Notes under the pieces: model-generated
Databases searched by the model: none
What the model was told of the DNA's origin: nothing
What the model saw: the letters and a program-made list of their open reading frames with translations, nothing else
Position numbers and translations under genes: made by a program
Shown: positions 33,799 through 44,456 of the stretch, piece by piece
Layout: each line of letters opens with the position of its first letter
Numbering within the stretch: the first letter of the stretch is position 1
DNA from: Aquabacterium olei
GTDB lineage: Bacteria; Pseudomonadota; Gammaproteobacteria; Burkholderiales; Burkholderiaceae_C
Length of the DNA: 64,000 nucleotides
Direction: 5' to 3'
NCBI RefSeq assembly: GCF_003100395.1
Contig: NZ_CP029210.1
Coordinates: 3,534,001-3,598,000, forward strand

Positions 33799-34314
33799 TC
33801 ACAGAGGTCGGTTCTTGTCGCGGTCGGGCGGTCGCCGCTGCGGGGCCAGCAGCAACCAGTTCGCGACCGGCCACAGCAGCGACTCGAACAGCGGCGCCAG
33901 CACCAGCGGCCAGCCTGGCCACCCCGCCCCGGCCATCAGCCGCACCAGCAACGAGACGGCATGGGCGGCAATGAACAGCGGCACGATCTGCGCGGCCTGC
34001 GACGGCACGGCGAACCACAGCAGGCGGCGGTGCACCGTGATGGCAAAAAAGCTCAGCAGCGTGTAGGCCAGCGCGTGCTGCCCCAGCAAGGCGCCCTGGT
34101 GCACGTCCATCAGCAGCCCGAACACAAAGGCCGCGCCCACACCGACGCGCCGCGGCTGGTGCACGTTCCAGAACACCAGCACCACGGCCAGCAGGTCCGG
34201 CACACCGGCCCAGCGCCCCCACGGCAGCATGTTGAAGAGCATCGCCACGAGCAGCGAAAACCAGATGAAGACCGGGTTGACCGGCAGCAGCAGCTCGCTG
34301 CCACGCGGCATCAT
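33799..34314 (-). CDS. mreD: Rod-shape protein MreD
   Basis: 171 aa, about five membrane segments, matching the MreD family (VNPVFIWFSLLVAMLFNMLPWG near the N-terminus). It works with MreC and the cytoskeletal MreB in side-wall growth. Start overlaps the mreC stop (ATGA). The next gene downstream in most relatives is mrdA, but here it is a PEP-CTERM gene 148 bp away. Confidence 0.93.
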   Translation of the reverse strand: MMPRGSELLLPVNPVFIWFSLLVAMLFNMLPWGRWAGVPDLLAVVLVFWNVHQPRRVGVGAAFVFGLLMDVHQGALLGQHALAYTLLSFFAITVHRRLLWFAVPSQAAQIVPLFIAAHAVSLLVRLMAGAGWPGWPLVLAPLFESLLWPVANWLLLAPQRRPPDRDKNRPL

Positions 34315-35270
34315 GGTCGCACCCCCGACGGCGTGACGGTGACCGACGAGGCCGCCTTGTGGCGTCCGCCCGCGGCCGACGCGCCCGAAGCAGCCGCATC
34401 GGCCGGCTTGGCGGGCATCTGCGATGACAGCGGCTCGAGCAGCAGGACATGGCGGGCGCTGTCCGGGTGAGCCAGAGGGCCCAGCGCGATGCGCGCGAAA
34501 GCCGAGTCCGCGCGCCGGTCGACACGCACCACGCGGGCCACGGGCAGCCCGGGCGGGTAGACCCCGTCCAGGCCCGAGGTCTGCAGCACGTCGCCCGCCT
34601 GCACATCGGCGTTGCCCGCCATGAAGCGCAACTCCATGCCACTGTTTTCCGGCTGGCCGTAAGCCACGCCCCGCTGCCGGGTTCGCACGTTCACCACCGG
34701 CACGGCCGCGTCCTTGTCCGTCACCAACGTAACTTCGGATGTGAGCGGGTAGACCCGCGTGACCTGCCCCAGCACCCCGGTCTCGTCGATGACGGGCGAG
34801 CCCAGCACCGCGCCATGGCGACTGCCCTGGTCGATGACGACCTTGCGGGTGTAGGGGTCGGGGGCGTCGTACAGGATTTCGGCGGCGCGGGTGCCGACCT
34901 CGATGCGCGGACGGAGTTCGAGCAGCGCGCGCAGGCGGTCGTTCTCGCGTTCGAGCTGGCTCATGCGGGTCACACGCTCGGACTGGGCTGCCAGCAGCAG
35001 TTCGGCGCGGGCCTGCGTGCGCCTGGCTTCATCGACGCCGGCCAGATACTGGCTGGCGCCGTCCCACCAGCGCGAGGGCGCCAGCAGCACCTCCTGCACC
35101 GGGTGCAGCACGGTGGCCACCAGCGCACGCAGCGGCTGCGTCATCTGCCAGCGGGCGTCGGCCACCATGAGGAAAACAGCCAGCGCAGCAAAAAACATCA
35201 GGCGCGTGAACGCCGACGGCCCCTGCTTGAAGAAGGGCGGCGGCGTGCGGTCCAGCGTGGCCAGGGGCAT
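34311..35270 (-). CDS. mreC: Rod-shape protein MreC
   Basis: 319 aa. One membrane helix near residues 20-38, a coiled-coil (about 75-115, LAAQSERVTRMSQLERENDRLRALLEL) and a periplasmic beta domain with RGVAYGQPENSGMELRFM. MreC scaffolds PBP2 activation. The C-terminal 40 residues are Ala/Ser-rich and variable. The gene follows mreB by 82 bp. Confidence 0.95.
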   Translation of the reverse strand: MPLATLDRTPPPFFKQGPSAFTRLMFFAALAVFLMVADARWQMTQPLRALVATVLHPVQEVLLAPSRWWDGASQYLAGVDEARRTQARAELLLAAQSERVTRMSQLERENDRLRALLELRPRIEVGTRAAEILYDAPDPYTRKVVIDQGSRHGAVLGSPVIDETGVLGQVTRVYPLTSEVTLVTDKDAAVPVVNVRTRQRGVAYGQPENSGMELRFMAGNADVQAGDVLQTSGLDGVYPPGLPVARVVRVDRRADSAFARIALGPLAHPDSARHVLLLEPLSSQMPAKPADAAASGASAAGGRHKAASSVTVTPSGVRP

Positions 35271-35352
35271 GTCGGCGGCTCAACCCGGGCAAGGCGTCGG
35301 CAAACGGGGATGCGGCAGGATGCCTGCGCCTTCCGCCTGCGCCAAGCGGGAA

Positions 35353-36780
<1,428 letters not shown>

Positions 36781-37080
36781 ATGGCCCTGACCCCCACCGA
36801 CGTCAGCCGCATCGCCCAGCTCGCGCGCCTTGAACTGCGCGACGACGAGCAGGCTGCGATGCTCACGCAGCTCAATGATTTCTTCGCCATCGTCGAGAAG
36901 ATGCGCGCCGTCGACACCTCCGGTGTCGCGCCCCTGTACACCCCCCTGTCTGCCATCCAGGACGTGACCCTGCGCCTGCGCGAGGATGCGGTCACCGAAG
37001 GTGACGCACGCGAGGCCAACATGGCCAACGCCCCCGCCCGCGACGGCGGCCTGTTCCTGGTTCCGAAGGTGATCGAATGA
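36781..37080 (+). CDS. gatC: Aspartyl/glutamyl-tRNA amidotransferase subunit C
   Basis: 99 aa. Small stabilising subunit of GatCAB, which makes Gln-tRNA(Gln) and/or Asn-tRNA(Asn) from mischarged precursors. The family pattern [19 protein letters not shown] and [10 protein letters not shown] near residue 65 are present. Its stop overlaps the gatA start (ATGA). Confidence 0.96.
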   Translation: MALTPTDVSRIAQLARLELRDDEQAAMLTQLNDFFAIVEKMRAVDTSGVAPLYTPLSAIQDVTLRLREDAVTEGDAREANMANAPARDGGLFLVPKVIE

Positions 37081-38633
37081 CCGCCGCTTCCACTGCACTG
37101 CACGACCTGACCCTGGCCCGTCAGGCCGATGCCCTGGCCGCCGGCCTGACCACCTCCGTGGCCCTCACGCAGCACGCGCTCGACCGCATTGCCGCGCACA
37201 CCCAGCTGGGTGCCTTCCTGCACGTCGACGCCGAGGGCGCCCTGGCCGCCGCAGCCGCGTCGGACGCCCGCCGCGCGGCCGGCCAGGCCCTGAGCCGGCT
37301 GGACGGCGTGCCCATCGCCCACAAGGACATCTTCGTGACCGAAGGGCAGCCCACCACCGCCGCCTCGAAGATGCTGCAGGGCTACCAGAGCCCGTTCGAC
37401 GCCACCGTGGTGGCCCGGCTCAAGGCCGCCGGCGTGGTGAACCTGGGCAAGCTCAACTGCGACGAGTTCGCGATGGGCGGCGCCAACGAGAACTCGGCCT
37501 ATGGCGTGGCTCGCAACCCGTGGGACACCAGCCGCATTCCCGGCGGCTCGTCGGGCGCCTCGGCCGTGGCCGTGGCCGCGCGCCTGGTGGCGGCCACCAC
37601 CGGCACCGACACCGGCGGCTCGATCCGCCAGCCCGCGGCGCTGACCGGCATCACCGGCATCAAGCCGACCTACGGCCGCTGCTCGCGCTACGGCATGATC
37701 GCCTTTGCCTCGTCGCTCGACCAGGCAGGCCCGATGGCCCGCACCGCCGAAGACTGCGCGCTGATGCTGGATGCCATGAGCGGCTTCGACCCGCGTGATG
37801 CCACCAGCGCCGAGCAGGTGCGACTGCATGACGGCAGCCTGGCCGCCAATCAGCCCGGCGTGATCGGCAAGGACCTCGCCGCGCTGACCCTGTCGGCCGA
37901 ACTCGCCGACAAGGCCCGCCCGCTGGCCGGCCTGCGCGTGGGCGTGCCCAAGGAATTCTTCGGCGAGGGCGTGGAAGCCGGCGTGCTGGCCGCCACGCGC
38001 GCCGCACTGGCCCAGCTCGAAGCCATGGGCGCCACGCTGGTCGACATCAGCCTGCCGCGCACCGAGCTGTCGATCCCGGTGTACTACATCATTGCGCCGG
38101 CCGAGGCCTCGTCCAACCTGAGCCGCTACGACGGCGTCAAGTTCGGCCACCGCGCGGCCAAATACAGCGACCTGAACGACATGTACTGCAAGACCCGCGC
38201 CGAAGGTTTCGGCGCCGAGGTCAAACGCCGCATCATGATCGGCACCTATGTGCTGAGCCACGGCTATTACGACGCCTACTACCTGCAGGCCCAGAAGCTG
38301 CGCCGCATGATTGCCGACGACTTCCAGGCCGCCTTCCAGCAGTGCGACGTGATCGCCGGCCCGGTGGCGCCCACGGTGGCCCGCCCGATCGCAACCACGT
38401 CTGGCTCACAGACTGATCCGGTGGCCGAGTACCTGGCCGACATCTTCACGCTGCCCGCCTCGCTGGCCGGCCTGCCGGGCATGAGCGTGCCCTGCGGCTT
38501 CGGTGAGCACGGCATGCCCGTGGGCCTGCAGCTGATCGGCAACTACTGGCAGGAGGCCCGCCTGCTGCACGCGGCCCACGCCTTCCAGCAGGTGACCGAC
38601 TGGCACCAGCGCGTGCCCGCCGCCCTGGCCTGA
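37077..38633 (+). CDS. gatA: Aspartyl/glutamyl-tRNA amidotransferase subunit A
   Basis: 518 aa. Amidase-signature enzyme that releases ammonia from glutamine. The Ser-cis-Ser-Lys triad is visible as Lys in [10 protein letters not shown], Ser in [11 protein letters not shown] and Ser in [11 protein letters not shown]. Residues [16 protein letters not shown] and the C-terminal [24 protein letters not shown] are family hallmarks. Between gatC (overlap) and gatB (26-bp gap). Confidence 0.97.
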   Translation: MTAASTALHDLTLARQADALAAGLTTSVALTQHALDRIAAHTQLGAFLHVDAEGALAAAAASDARRAAGQALSRLDGVPIAHKDIFVTEGQPTTAASKMLQGYQSPFDATVVARLKAAGVVNLGKLNCDEFAMGGANENSAYGVARNPWDTSRIPGGSSGASAVAVAARLVAATTGTDTGGSIRQPAALTGITGIKPTYGRCSRYGMIAFASSLDQAGPMARTAEDCALMLDAMSGFDPRDATSAEQVRLHDGSLAANQPGVIGKDLAALTLSAELADKARPLAGLRVGVPKEFFGEGVEAGVLAATRAALAQLEAMGATLVDISLPRTELSIPVYYIIAPAEASSNLSRYDGVKFGHRAAKYSDLNDMYCKTRAEGFGAEVKRRIMIGTYVLSHGYYDAYYLQAQKLRRMIADDFQAAFQQCDVIAGPVAPTVARPIATTSGSQTDPVAEYLADIFTLPASLAGLPGMSVPCGFGEHGMPVGLQLIGNYWQEARLLHAAHAFQQVTDWHQRVPAALA

Positions 38634-38659
38634 CCCGAACGCCCAGCGAGACACACACC

Positions 38660-40138
38660 ATGAGTTCCCTTCTTGTCCGTGGCTACGAGGTCGTGATCGG
38701 CATCGAAACCCACGTCCAGCTCTCGACGCAATCGAAGATCTTCTCGGGCGCCTCGACCCGCTTCGGCGCCGAGCCCAACACCCAGGCCTGCCCGGTGGAC
38801 ATGGCCCTGCCCGGCACGCTGCCGGTGATGAACCACGGCGCCGTCGAGCGCGCGATCGCGTTCGGCCTGTCGGTCGGCTCGCACATCGCGCCGCGCTCGA
38901 TCTTCGCGCGCAAGAACTACTTCTACCCCGACCTGCCCAAGGGCTACCAGATCAGCCAGTACGAGATCCCCGTCGTGCAGGGTGGCACGGTGAGTTTCTT
39001 CGTGGGCGACAAGCCCCACACGGTGCGCCTGGTGCGCGCCCACCTGGAAGAAGACGCAGGCAAGTCGCTGCACGAGGACTTCGCCGGCTTCAACGGTGAG
39101 AAGTCGTCGGGCATCGACCTGAACCGCGCCGGCACGCCGCTGCTGGAGATCGTGACCGAACCCGACATGCGCAGCAGCGCCGAGGCCGCCGAGTACGCGC
39201 GCGCACTGCACGCGCTGGTGGTGTGGCTGGGCATCTGCGACGGCAACATGCAGGAAGGCTCGTTCCGCTGCGACGTGAACGTGTCGGTGCGCAAGCCGGG
39301 CGGCCCGCTGGGCACGCGCCGCGAGATCAAGAACCTCAACAGCTTCAAGTTCCTGCAGCAGGCCACCGACTTCGAGATCAACTGGCAGATCGACCAGATC
39401 GAGGACGGCTACGCCATCCAGCAGGCCACCGTGCTGTTCAACCCGGACACGGGCGAGACGCGGGCCATGCGCACCAAGGAAGACGCGCACGACTACCGCT
39501 ACTTCCCGGACCCCGACCTGCCGCCGCTGGTGATCGCCCCCGAGTGGGTCGAGCGCGTGAAGGCGACGATGCCCGAGCTGCCGCGCGTGATGGCCGAGCG
39601 CTTCGTGAAGGACTACGGCCTGCCCGAGTACGACGCGACGATGATGACGCAGTCCAAGGCCTTCGGCGCCTTCTTCGAGACGGCGGCCAAGGCCTGCGGT
39701 CAGCCGAAGCTGGTGTCGAACTGGCTGATGGGCGAGGTCTCGCGCCGGCTGAATGCGGCCGAGCAGACGCTGGATGCGTCGCCCGTGTCGCCCGCGCTGC
39801 TGGCCGCGATGATCGGCCGCATCAGCGACGGCACGATCTCGAACGCCGGCGCCAAGCAGGTGTTCGATGCGCTGTGGAACGGCGAAGGTGCGGGCGACGA
39901 TGTGGCCCGGGTGGACGCGCTGATCGAGGCCAAGGGCCTCAAGCAGATGAGCGACACCGGCGAGCTCGAGCGCATCCTCGACGAGGTGCTGGCGGCCAAC
40001 GCCAAGTCGGTGGAGGAGTTCCGCGCCGGCAAGGAGAAGGCCTTCAACGCGCTGGTGGGCCAGGCCATGAAGGCCACCAAGGGCAAGGCCAACCCGGCGG
40101 CTGTCAATGAGCTGCTGAAGAAGAAGCTGGCGGGCTGA
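38660..40138 (+). CDS. gatB: Aspartyl/glutamyl-tRNA amidotransferase subunit B
   Basis: 492 aa. Kinase subunit that phosphorylates the mischarged tRNA carboxyl group and binds tRNA. The GatB signature [13 protein letters not shown] at the start, [18 protein letters not shown], and the [13 protein letters not shown] stretch are present. The C-terminal Yqey-like helical tail (about 345-492) is complete. Last gene of the operon. Confidence 0.97.
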   Translation: MSSLLVRGYEVVIGIETHVQLSTQSKIFSGASTRFGAEPNTQACPVDMALPGTLPVMNHGAVERAIAFGLSVGSHIAPRSIFARKNYFYPDLPKGYQISQYEIPVVQGGTVSFFVGDKPHTVRLVRAHLEEDAGKSLHEDFAGFNGEKSSGIDLNRAGTPLLEIVTEPDMRSSAEAAEYARALHALVVWLGICDGNMQEGSFRCDVNVSVRKPGGPLGTRREIKNLNSFKFLQQATDFEINWQIDQIEDGYAIQQATVLFNPDTGETRAMRTKEDAHDYRYFPDPDLPPLVIAPEWVERVKATMPELPRVMAERFVKDYGLPEYDATMMTQSKAFGAFFETAAKACGQPKLVSNWLMGEVSRRLNAAEQTLDASPVSPALLAAMIGRISDGTISNAGAKQVFDALWNGEGAGDDVARVDALIEAKGLKQMSDTGELERILDEVLAANAKSVEEFRAGKEKAFNALVGQAMKATKGKANPAAVNELLKKKLAG

Positions 40139-40219
40139 TCCCCCGACGCGGGGTGGCCGCGCGTTGTGAGGGGGCCGGCTTTCCTCCAGAATCGGCCATC
40201 CCCCTCACCGGACCTGCGC

Positions 40220-40705
40220 GTGAGCCGCCCCCTTCACCCCGACCTGCTGGACTACCTGCGCATCGGCCTGTCGATCCACCTCGGCGGCCGCACGGCGCAA
40301 GGCTTGCCCTTGCTGAACCGGGCGCTGGCCATCCGGGTCGAGCCCGACCACCGCCTGTCGGTGCTGCTCTCCTCGCCCGCGGCGGACGCCCTGCTGGACG
40401 CCATTCGCGAGGTGCCCCAGGTGGCCGTGGTGCTGTGCCAGCCCACCACGCACAGGACCGTGCAGATCAAGGGGCGGGACGCGGCGGTGTCGCCGGCGCA
40501 GCCCGAAGACTGGCTGCACCGACGCGAACACAAGCTGCGCTTCGTCACGGAGATCCGCCCCTTCGGGTTCGACGAGGTGTTCGCATCGGCCTGGCTCGAT
40601 GTCGACAGCCCGGACCGCCTGCACGCCGTCACCTTCACGCCCTATGGGGCCTGGAACCAGAGCCCCGGCCCCGGCGCGGGCCGCCCGATCGAGGTGCACG
40701 CGTGA
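40220..40705 (+). CDS. Conserved hypothetical protein, partner of GAF/split-barrel protein
   Basis: 161 aa from the GTG at 40220; an ATG 18 codons upstream (40166) is possible. I do not recognise the family. The protein begins with an Asp/Leu-rich helix (DLLDYLRIGLSIHLGGRTAQG), has strands with ALAIRVEPDHRLSVLLSS and VAVVLCQPTTHRTVQIKG, and ends in DRLHAVTFTPYGAWNQSPGPGAG. The strand pattern is compatible with a PNPOx-like split barrel, like the next protein's N-terminus. Its stop overlaps the next gene's GTG start (GTGA), so they should act together. Confidence 0.6.
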   Translation: MSRPLHPDLLDYLRIGLSIHLGGRTAQGLPLLNRALAIRVEPDHRLSVLLSSPAADALLDAIREVPQVAVVLCQPTTHRTVQIKGRDAAVSPAQPEDWLHRREHKLRFVTEIRPFGFDEVFASAWLDVDSPDRLHAVTFTPYGAWNQSPGPGAGRPIEVHA

Positions 40706-42078
40706 GCCCCGGCACGCAGGCCATCACGCTCGGCGGGCTGCGCCGGATGTTCGAGGGCGTGATCCCCGCCACGATGTGCACGGTGTCGGCCGAGGGCGTG
40801 CCGCACCTGTGCTACCTGTCGCAGGTGGAGTACGTGGACGAGGCCCACGTGGCCCTGTCCTTCCAGTTCTTCAACCGCAGTCGCGAGAACATCCTCGCCA
40901 CACGGCGGTGTGCGGTCACGGTCGACGACCCCTACACCGCGGCCGGCGTGCGGCTGCAGCTGCGCTACCTGCGCACCGAGCACGCCGGCCCCGTCTTCGA
41001 GCGGATGAAGGCCAAGCTGGCCGGCATCGCCGCGCACTGCGGCATGGAAAAGGTCTATCACCTGCAGGGCGCCGACTTCTATGAGGTCGAGTCGGTGGAA
41101 ATGATCCCGGGGCGCAAGACGCTGCAGGCGCCCGCGCCCCGGTGCGACATCGGGGCCGGCACCCGCGCCGTGATGGACCGGCTGAGCGCCTGTCACGACA
41201 TGGCGACGCTGCTCGACGAAACCCTGGCTGCCATGCGGGACCACCTGCGCATCGAGCACAGCATGATCCTGCTGATCGACCCGCAGCAGCACAGCCTGTA
41301 CACGGTGGCGAGCCTGGGCTACGAGACATCGGGCGTGGGGGCGGAGGTGCCGCTGGGCCAGGGCGTGGCGGGCATCGCGGCGCGCGAGGGCGTGCCCATC
41401 CGCATCGGGCACATGGCCATGTCCCAGACCTACGCACGCGCCATCCGGCAACGCAGTGAGGACGTGGGGCTGGATGGCGGCCTGCGCGAAGAAATCCCCC
41501 TGCCCGGCCTGGCGGCCCCGCGCAGCCAGCTGGCCGTCCCGCTCAAGCTCATGGGGCGGGTGGTCGGCGTGCTGATGGCCGAAAGCACCGAGGACCAGCA
41601 CTTCAGCCACGACGACGAAGACGCCCTGGTCTCGGTGGCCGCGCCCCTGGCCCTGGCGCTGTCGCTGCTGCAGCCGATGGAGGCGGCCCCGGACGAGGCC
41701 ACGGTGGGCGGCCCGCCACCCACCGCTTCGGCGCCGATCACGCCGGAGGGCGCCCCGCGCATCAGCGTGCACCACCACCCGCACACGCACAGCGTGTTCG
41801 TGGACCAGGACTACCTGATCAAGGGCGTGGCCGGCGCCATCCTGTGGCGTTTGCTGCGCTGCTGGCATCAGGAGGGGCGACAGGACTTCAGCAACCGCGA
41901 GCTGCGCCTGGATGCCAGCCTGGGGCTGCCCGATGTGGCAGACAACCTGGAGGCCCGGCTGATCCTGCTGCAGCGGCGCCTGGCCGAGCGCGAGGTCCCC
42001 ATCCAGATCGTGAAGACCGGGAGGGGGCGTTTCCGGCTGGACGTTCAGGCCGAACTGGACCTCATCGAGCGCGGCTGA
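40702..42078 (+). CDS. PNPOx-like split-barrel plus GAF domain protein
   Basis: 458 aa from the GTG at 40702, which overlaps the upstream stop. Residues about 8-135 resemble a pyridoxamine-phosphate-oxidase-like flavin-binding barrel (MFEGVIPATMCTVSAEGVPHLCYLSQ, FNRSRENILATRRCAVTVDDP). Residues about 155-330 form a GAF domain (DMATLLDETLAAMRDHLRIEHSMILLID, GVAGIAAREGVPIRIGHMA, VPLKLMGRVVGVLMAEST). The last 110 residues start with a His-rich strand (ISVHHHPHTHSVFVD) and may be a helix-turn-helix-like output. A sensor that reports flavin or redox state is plausible, but no ligand is known. Confidence 0.72.
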   Translation: MSPGTQAITLGGLRRMFEGVIPATMCTVSAEGVPHLCYLSQVEYVDEAHVALSFQFFNRSRENILATRRCAVTVDDPYTAAGVRLQLRYLRTEHAGPVFERMKAKLAGIAAHCGMEKVYHLQGADFYEVESVEMIPGRKTLQAPAPRCDIGAGTRAVMDRLSACHDMATLLDETLAAMRDHLRIEHSMILLIDPQQHSLYTVASLGYETSGVGAEVPLGQGVAGIAAREGVPIRIGHMAMSQTYARAIRQRSEDVGLDGGLREEIPLPGLAAPRSQLAVPLKLMGRVVGVLMAESTEDQHFSHDDEDALVSVAAPLALALSLLQPMEAAPDEATVGGPPPTASAPITPEGAPRISVHHHPHTHSVFVDQDYLIKGVAGAILWRLLRCWHQEGRQDFSNRELRLDASLGLPDVADNLEARLILLQRRLAEREVPIQIVKTGRGRFRLDVQAELDLIERG

Positions 42079-42093
42079 GGGTCGGCCACGAGG

Positions 42094-42828
42094 TCATCCG
42101 TGCGCCGGTGCGCGGACCGCAGGCAGATGGAGCGGGAGCCCGAGGCCCTGCAGCACGGCTGCCGCATCGTGGACGCTCAGCACTTCGTGAGCCAGGGCCA
42201 GAATGCCCTCGAACGCACCGGGGGGCATCTTGGCGCGCATGTCGGAGAGCATGCCGAGGCGCTCGCACGGCGCGAGCGCCGGCAGCATGTGGCGCAAGGT
42301 TTCCGCCATCTCCTGCGGCGTGATGCTCTGCACCAGCGCATCGTGGGCCTGCATCAGCTGCGCGTCGGTGTAGCAGGCCCACAGCGTCTCGTTGTGCACC
42401 GTCTCTTCCCAGTGCATGTGCGTGAGGTTCTCGGCCACGAACACCGACAGCGCGCGGTACAGCGTCATCAGCATGGGATCCCGTTCGGCGGGGCTGGATT
42501 CGCGCACCTGGCTGACGAGGCTGCGCAGGCGCGCGATGTCGCGGGCATGACCGGCGTGGGCCTGGTCGGCCGCCTGCGCCGCATTGTGGCGGCCCTGCTC
42601 CAGCAGGGGATGGAGAAAGACCTGCTCGTGGTGGATGTGGCTCTCGCAGACGGCGAGGAGCGACGCCACCCGGGACAGGGTCTGCTGAAGGCCCTCGGCA
42701 TCCAGGCCGTCGGTGCGCCCGACCCTCATCACGGTGTCGAACATCCAGGCGCGCAAGGCCTTGTGAATGGGGGCGTACAGATCCAGACGGGGGGTGGCCT
42801 GGGCTTCGGCGTGGGGGTGATGGGGCAT
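42094..42828 (-). CDS. Hemerythrin-like domain protein
   Basis: 244 aa. Helical bundle with His/Glu ligands spaced as in HHE-type hemerythrin domains: IHKALR near residue 20, SHIHHEQVFLHPLLE near 63-77, DQAHAGHARDI near 90, LTHMHWEETVHNETLWA near 134-150. These bind a non-haem di-iron centre used for oxygen or nitric-oxide sensing or iron handling. The second half (about 160-244) lacks iron ligands. The Shine-Dalgarno GGAGA lies inside the hairpin at 42832-42854. Convergent with the GAF protein gene, 15 bp apart. Confidence 0.75.
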   Translation of the reverse strand: MPHHPHAEAQATPRLDLYAPIHKALRAWMFDTVMRVGRTDGLDAEGLQQTLSRVASLLAVCESHIHHEQVFLHPLLEQGRHNAAQAADQAHAGHARDIARLRSLVSQVRESSPAERDPMLMTLYRALSVFVAENLTHMHWEETVHNETLWACYTDAQLMQAHDALVQSITPQEMAETLRHMLPALAPCERLGMLSDMRAKMPPGAFEGILALAHEVLSVHDAAAVLQGLGLPLHLPAVRAPAHG

Positions 42829-42831
42829 GTC

Positions 42832-42854
42832 GGCTCTCCTGTGAATGGAGAGCC
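42832..42854 (-). promoter_or_regulatory. Hairpin that encloses the ribosome-binding site of the hemerythrin gene
   Basis: On the mRNA, arm GGCUCUCC (42854-42847) pairs perfectly with GGAGAGCC (42839-42832) across a 7-base loop AUUCACA. The second arm contains the Shine-Dalgarno GGAGA and ends 3 bases before the ATG at 42828. The structure would hide the ribosome site unless opened by heat, a protein or a small RNA. Confidence 0.65.
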
Positions 42855-42947
42855 CAGCTTAGAAAGGCACGCCCCGGCGCGCTGCTAAGACTCTGCTAGC
42901 GCAACCTTAAGAAAACACTAAGGGATCGGATCGCAGCCCGGCGCCGG

Positions 42948-43700
42948 TCAGCGGCCGGCCGAGGCAGCGGCGCTCGGCGCATCGGCCTCCAGCGACCCGG
43001 GCGCGGCGCCCGCCCACAGCTTGCGCAGGCGCGCCAGCTCGGTGTCGTAGAACGCGTTGATGCGCCCCATCTCGGCCTGCTGGTTGAGGATGATGTCGCG
43101 CTGGGCCTGCTGCTGCGCCTCGTTGGCATCAAGCTGGGACTTCAGCTTGACCGGGATGCGCTTGCCTTTGTAGAACTCGGCCTCGGCCATCAGGCCCTTG
43201 CGCTCGTCCTGCAACTGCGCCACCTGGCGCTCGGACGAGGCAATGGCCTTGCGGAGGTCGTCGAGCGCGCCTTCGCGGGCGCGCTGGTGGGCGCCCTCGT
43301 TCGGATAACGCAGCACCAGATTGCGATCACGCCGGATGGCATCCTTGCGGGCGGCCTCGGCCTGCGCGCGCTGGCGCTGGCGCTCTTCCTCGGCCGCGCG
43401 CTCCTCGGCATTCATCCGCGGGGGCAGCACCTGCCGCTGGGAGCCATCCCGGTTGAGCACACGCTGCTCGCGGTCGAGGCATTCCGGAATCGGCCGGTCG
43501 GAGGTGTAACGGCGCCCGGCGCTGTCGATGCAGGAATAGATGCCCGACCCGGAGGCCGCCGCCGCGACCGGGCCGCTGCCTGCAAGGGCGGCCAGCGTGA
43601 GGGCGACGAGGCCCAGCCGGCGCCCCTGCCCGCGCACGCCGGCGTCGCCGCACAGGGCGCGGACGCGGGACACGGAACGGCGAAAGGCAATCGGGCTCAT
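42948..43700 (-). CDS. Exported DUF4124-like coiled-coil protein
   Basis: 250 aa. Signal peptide or anchor (about 27-46, VALTLAALAGSGPVAAA), then a short domain typical of DUF4124 (IYSCIDSAGRRYTSDRPIPEC) and a long charged coiled coil (about 92-215, rich in Glu, Arg, Gln and Ala). Function unknown; DUF4124 proteins occur in the periplasm of many beta- and gammaproteobacteria. Start at 43700 chosen because it is close to the signal; an ATG 14 codons upstream exists. The 63 bp to pyrE carry no gene. Confidence 0.78.
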   Translation of the reverse strand: MSPIAFRRSVSRVRALCGDAGVRGQGRRLGLVALTLAALAGSGPVAAAASGSGIYSCIDSAGRRYTSDRPIPECLDREQRVLNRDGSQRQVLPPRMNAEERAAEEERQRQRAQAEAARKDAIRRDRNLVLRYPNEGAHQRAREGALDDLRKAIASSERQVAQLQDERKGLMAEAEFYKGKRIPVKLKSQLDANEAQQQAQRDIILNQQAEMGRINAFYDTELARLRKLWAGAAPGSLEADAPSAAASAGR

Positions 43701-43763
43701 CACGGACTCCATCATGACGCAGACCGCCGGTGGCGGCCACATCAGTCTGCCACCATCGGTGGC

Positions 43764-44441
43764 TCAGACGCCGTAGCGTTGACGATAGGCTTCCACCGCC
43801 GGGTGGAACGCGGACAGCGCCGGGTCGGACTGGGCGCCCAGGTACTGCAGCAGGTCGCGCAGGGTGGCAATGGCCACCACCGGCAGGCCATAGTGCTGTT
43901 CGACCTGCTGGACGGCGCTTTCGGCAGCATCCTGCCCGTTGGCCGTGGCCTTTTCCTGGCGGTCCAGTGCGATCGTCACGCCGCAGGGGGTGGCGCCGGC
44001 CGCCTTGATCAGCTCGATGGACTCGCGCACCGAGGTGCCGGCCGAGATCACGTCGTCGATGATGAGCACGCGGCCCTGCACGGGCGCGCCCACCAGGGTG
44101 CCGCCCTCGCCATGGTCCTTGGCTTCCTTGCGGTTGTAGGCAAAGGGCTTGTTGTGGCCCAGACGGGCCAGCTCGATCGACACGGCAGCCGCCAGCGTGA
44201 TGCCCTTGTAGGCCGGGCCGAACAGCATGTCGAACTGCAGGCCGGACGCGATCAGCCGGCGTGCATAGAATTCAGCCAGACGGCCGAGCTTGGCGCCGTC
44301 GTCGAACAGGCCGGCATTGAAGAAATAGGGTGACAGGCGCCCTGCCTTGGTCTTGAATTCCCCGAACCGCAGCACCTGCGATTGCACCGCGAAGGCCACG
44401 AAATCCTGGGCCAGAGAGTCGTTCGAAAGGGTGGTGCTCAT
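43764..44441 (-). CDS. pyrE: Orotate phosphoribosyltransferase
   Basis: 225 aa, the usual size. It converts orotate and PRPP to OMP in pyrimidine synthesis. The PRPP loop is RVLIIDDVISAGTSVRES, and the family motifs AYNRKEAKDHGEGG and GPAYKGITLAAAVS are present. ATG at 44441. It is divergent from xth with only 15 bp between the two start codons. Confidence 0.97.
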   Translation of the reverse strand: MSTTLSNDSLAQDFVAFAVQSQVLRFGEFKTKAGRLSPYFFNAGLFDDGAKLGRLAEFYARRLIASGLQFDMLFGPAYKGITLAAAVSIELARLGHNKPFAYNRKEAKDHGEGGTLVGAPVQGRVLIIDDVISAGTSVRESIELIKAAGATPCGVTIALDRQEKATANGQDAAESAVQQVEQHYGLPVVAIATLRDLLQYLGAQSDPALSAFHPAVEAYRQRYGV

Positions 44442-44456
44442 GATGGATGGTGTCTC

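Noticed and set aside
40141..40160. Terminator after gatB (CCCC-GACG-CGGGG hairpin)
   Set aside because: Stem is only four to five pairs and there is no T run.
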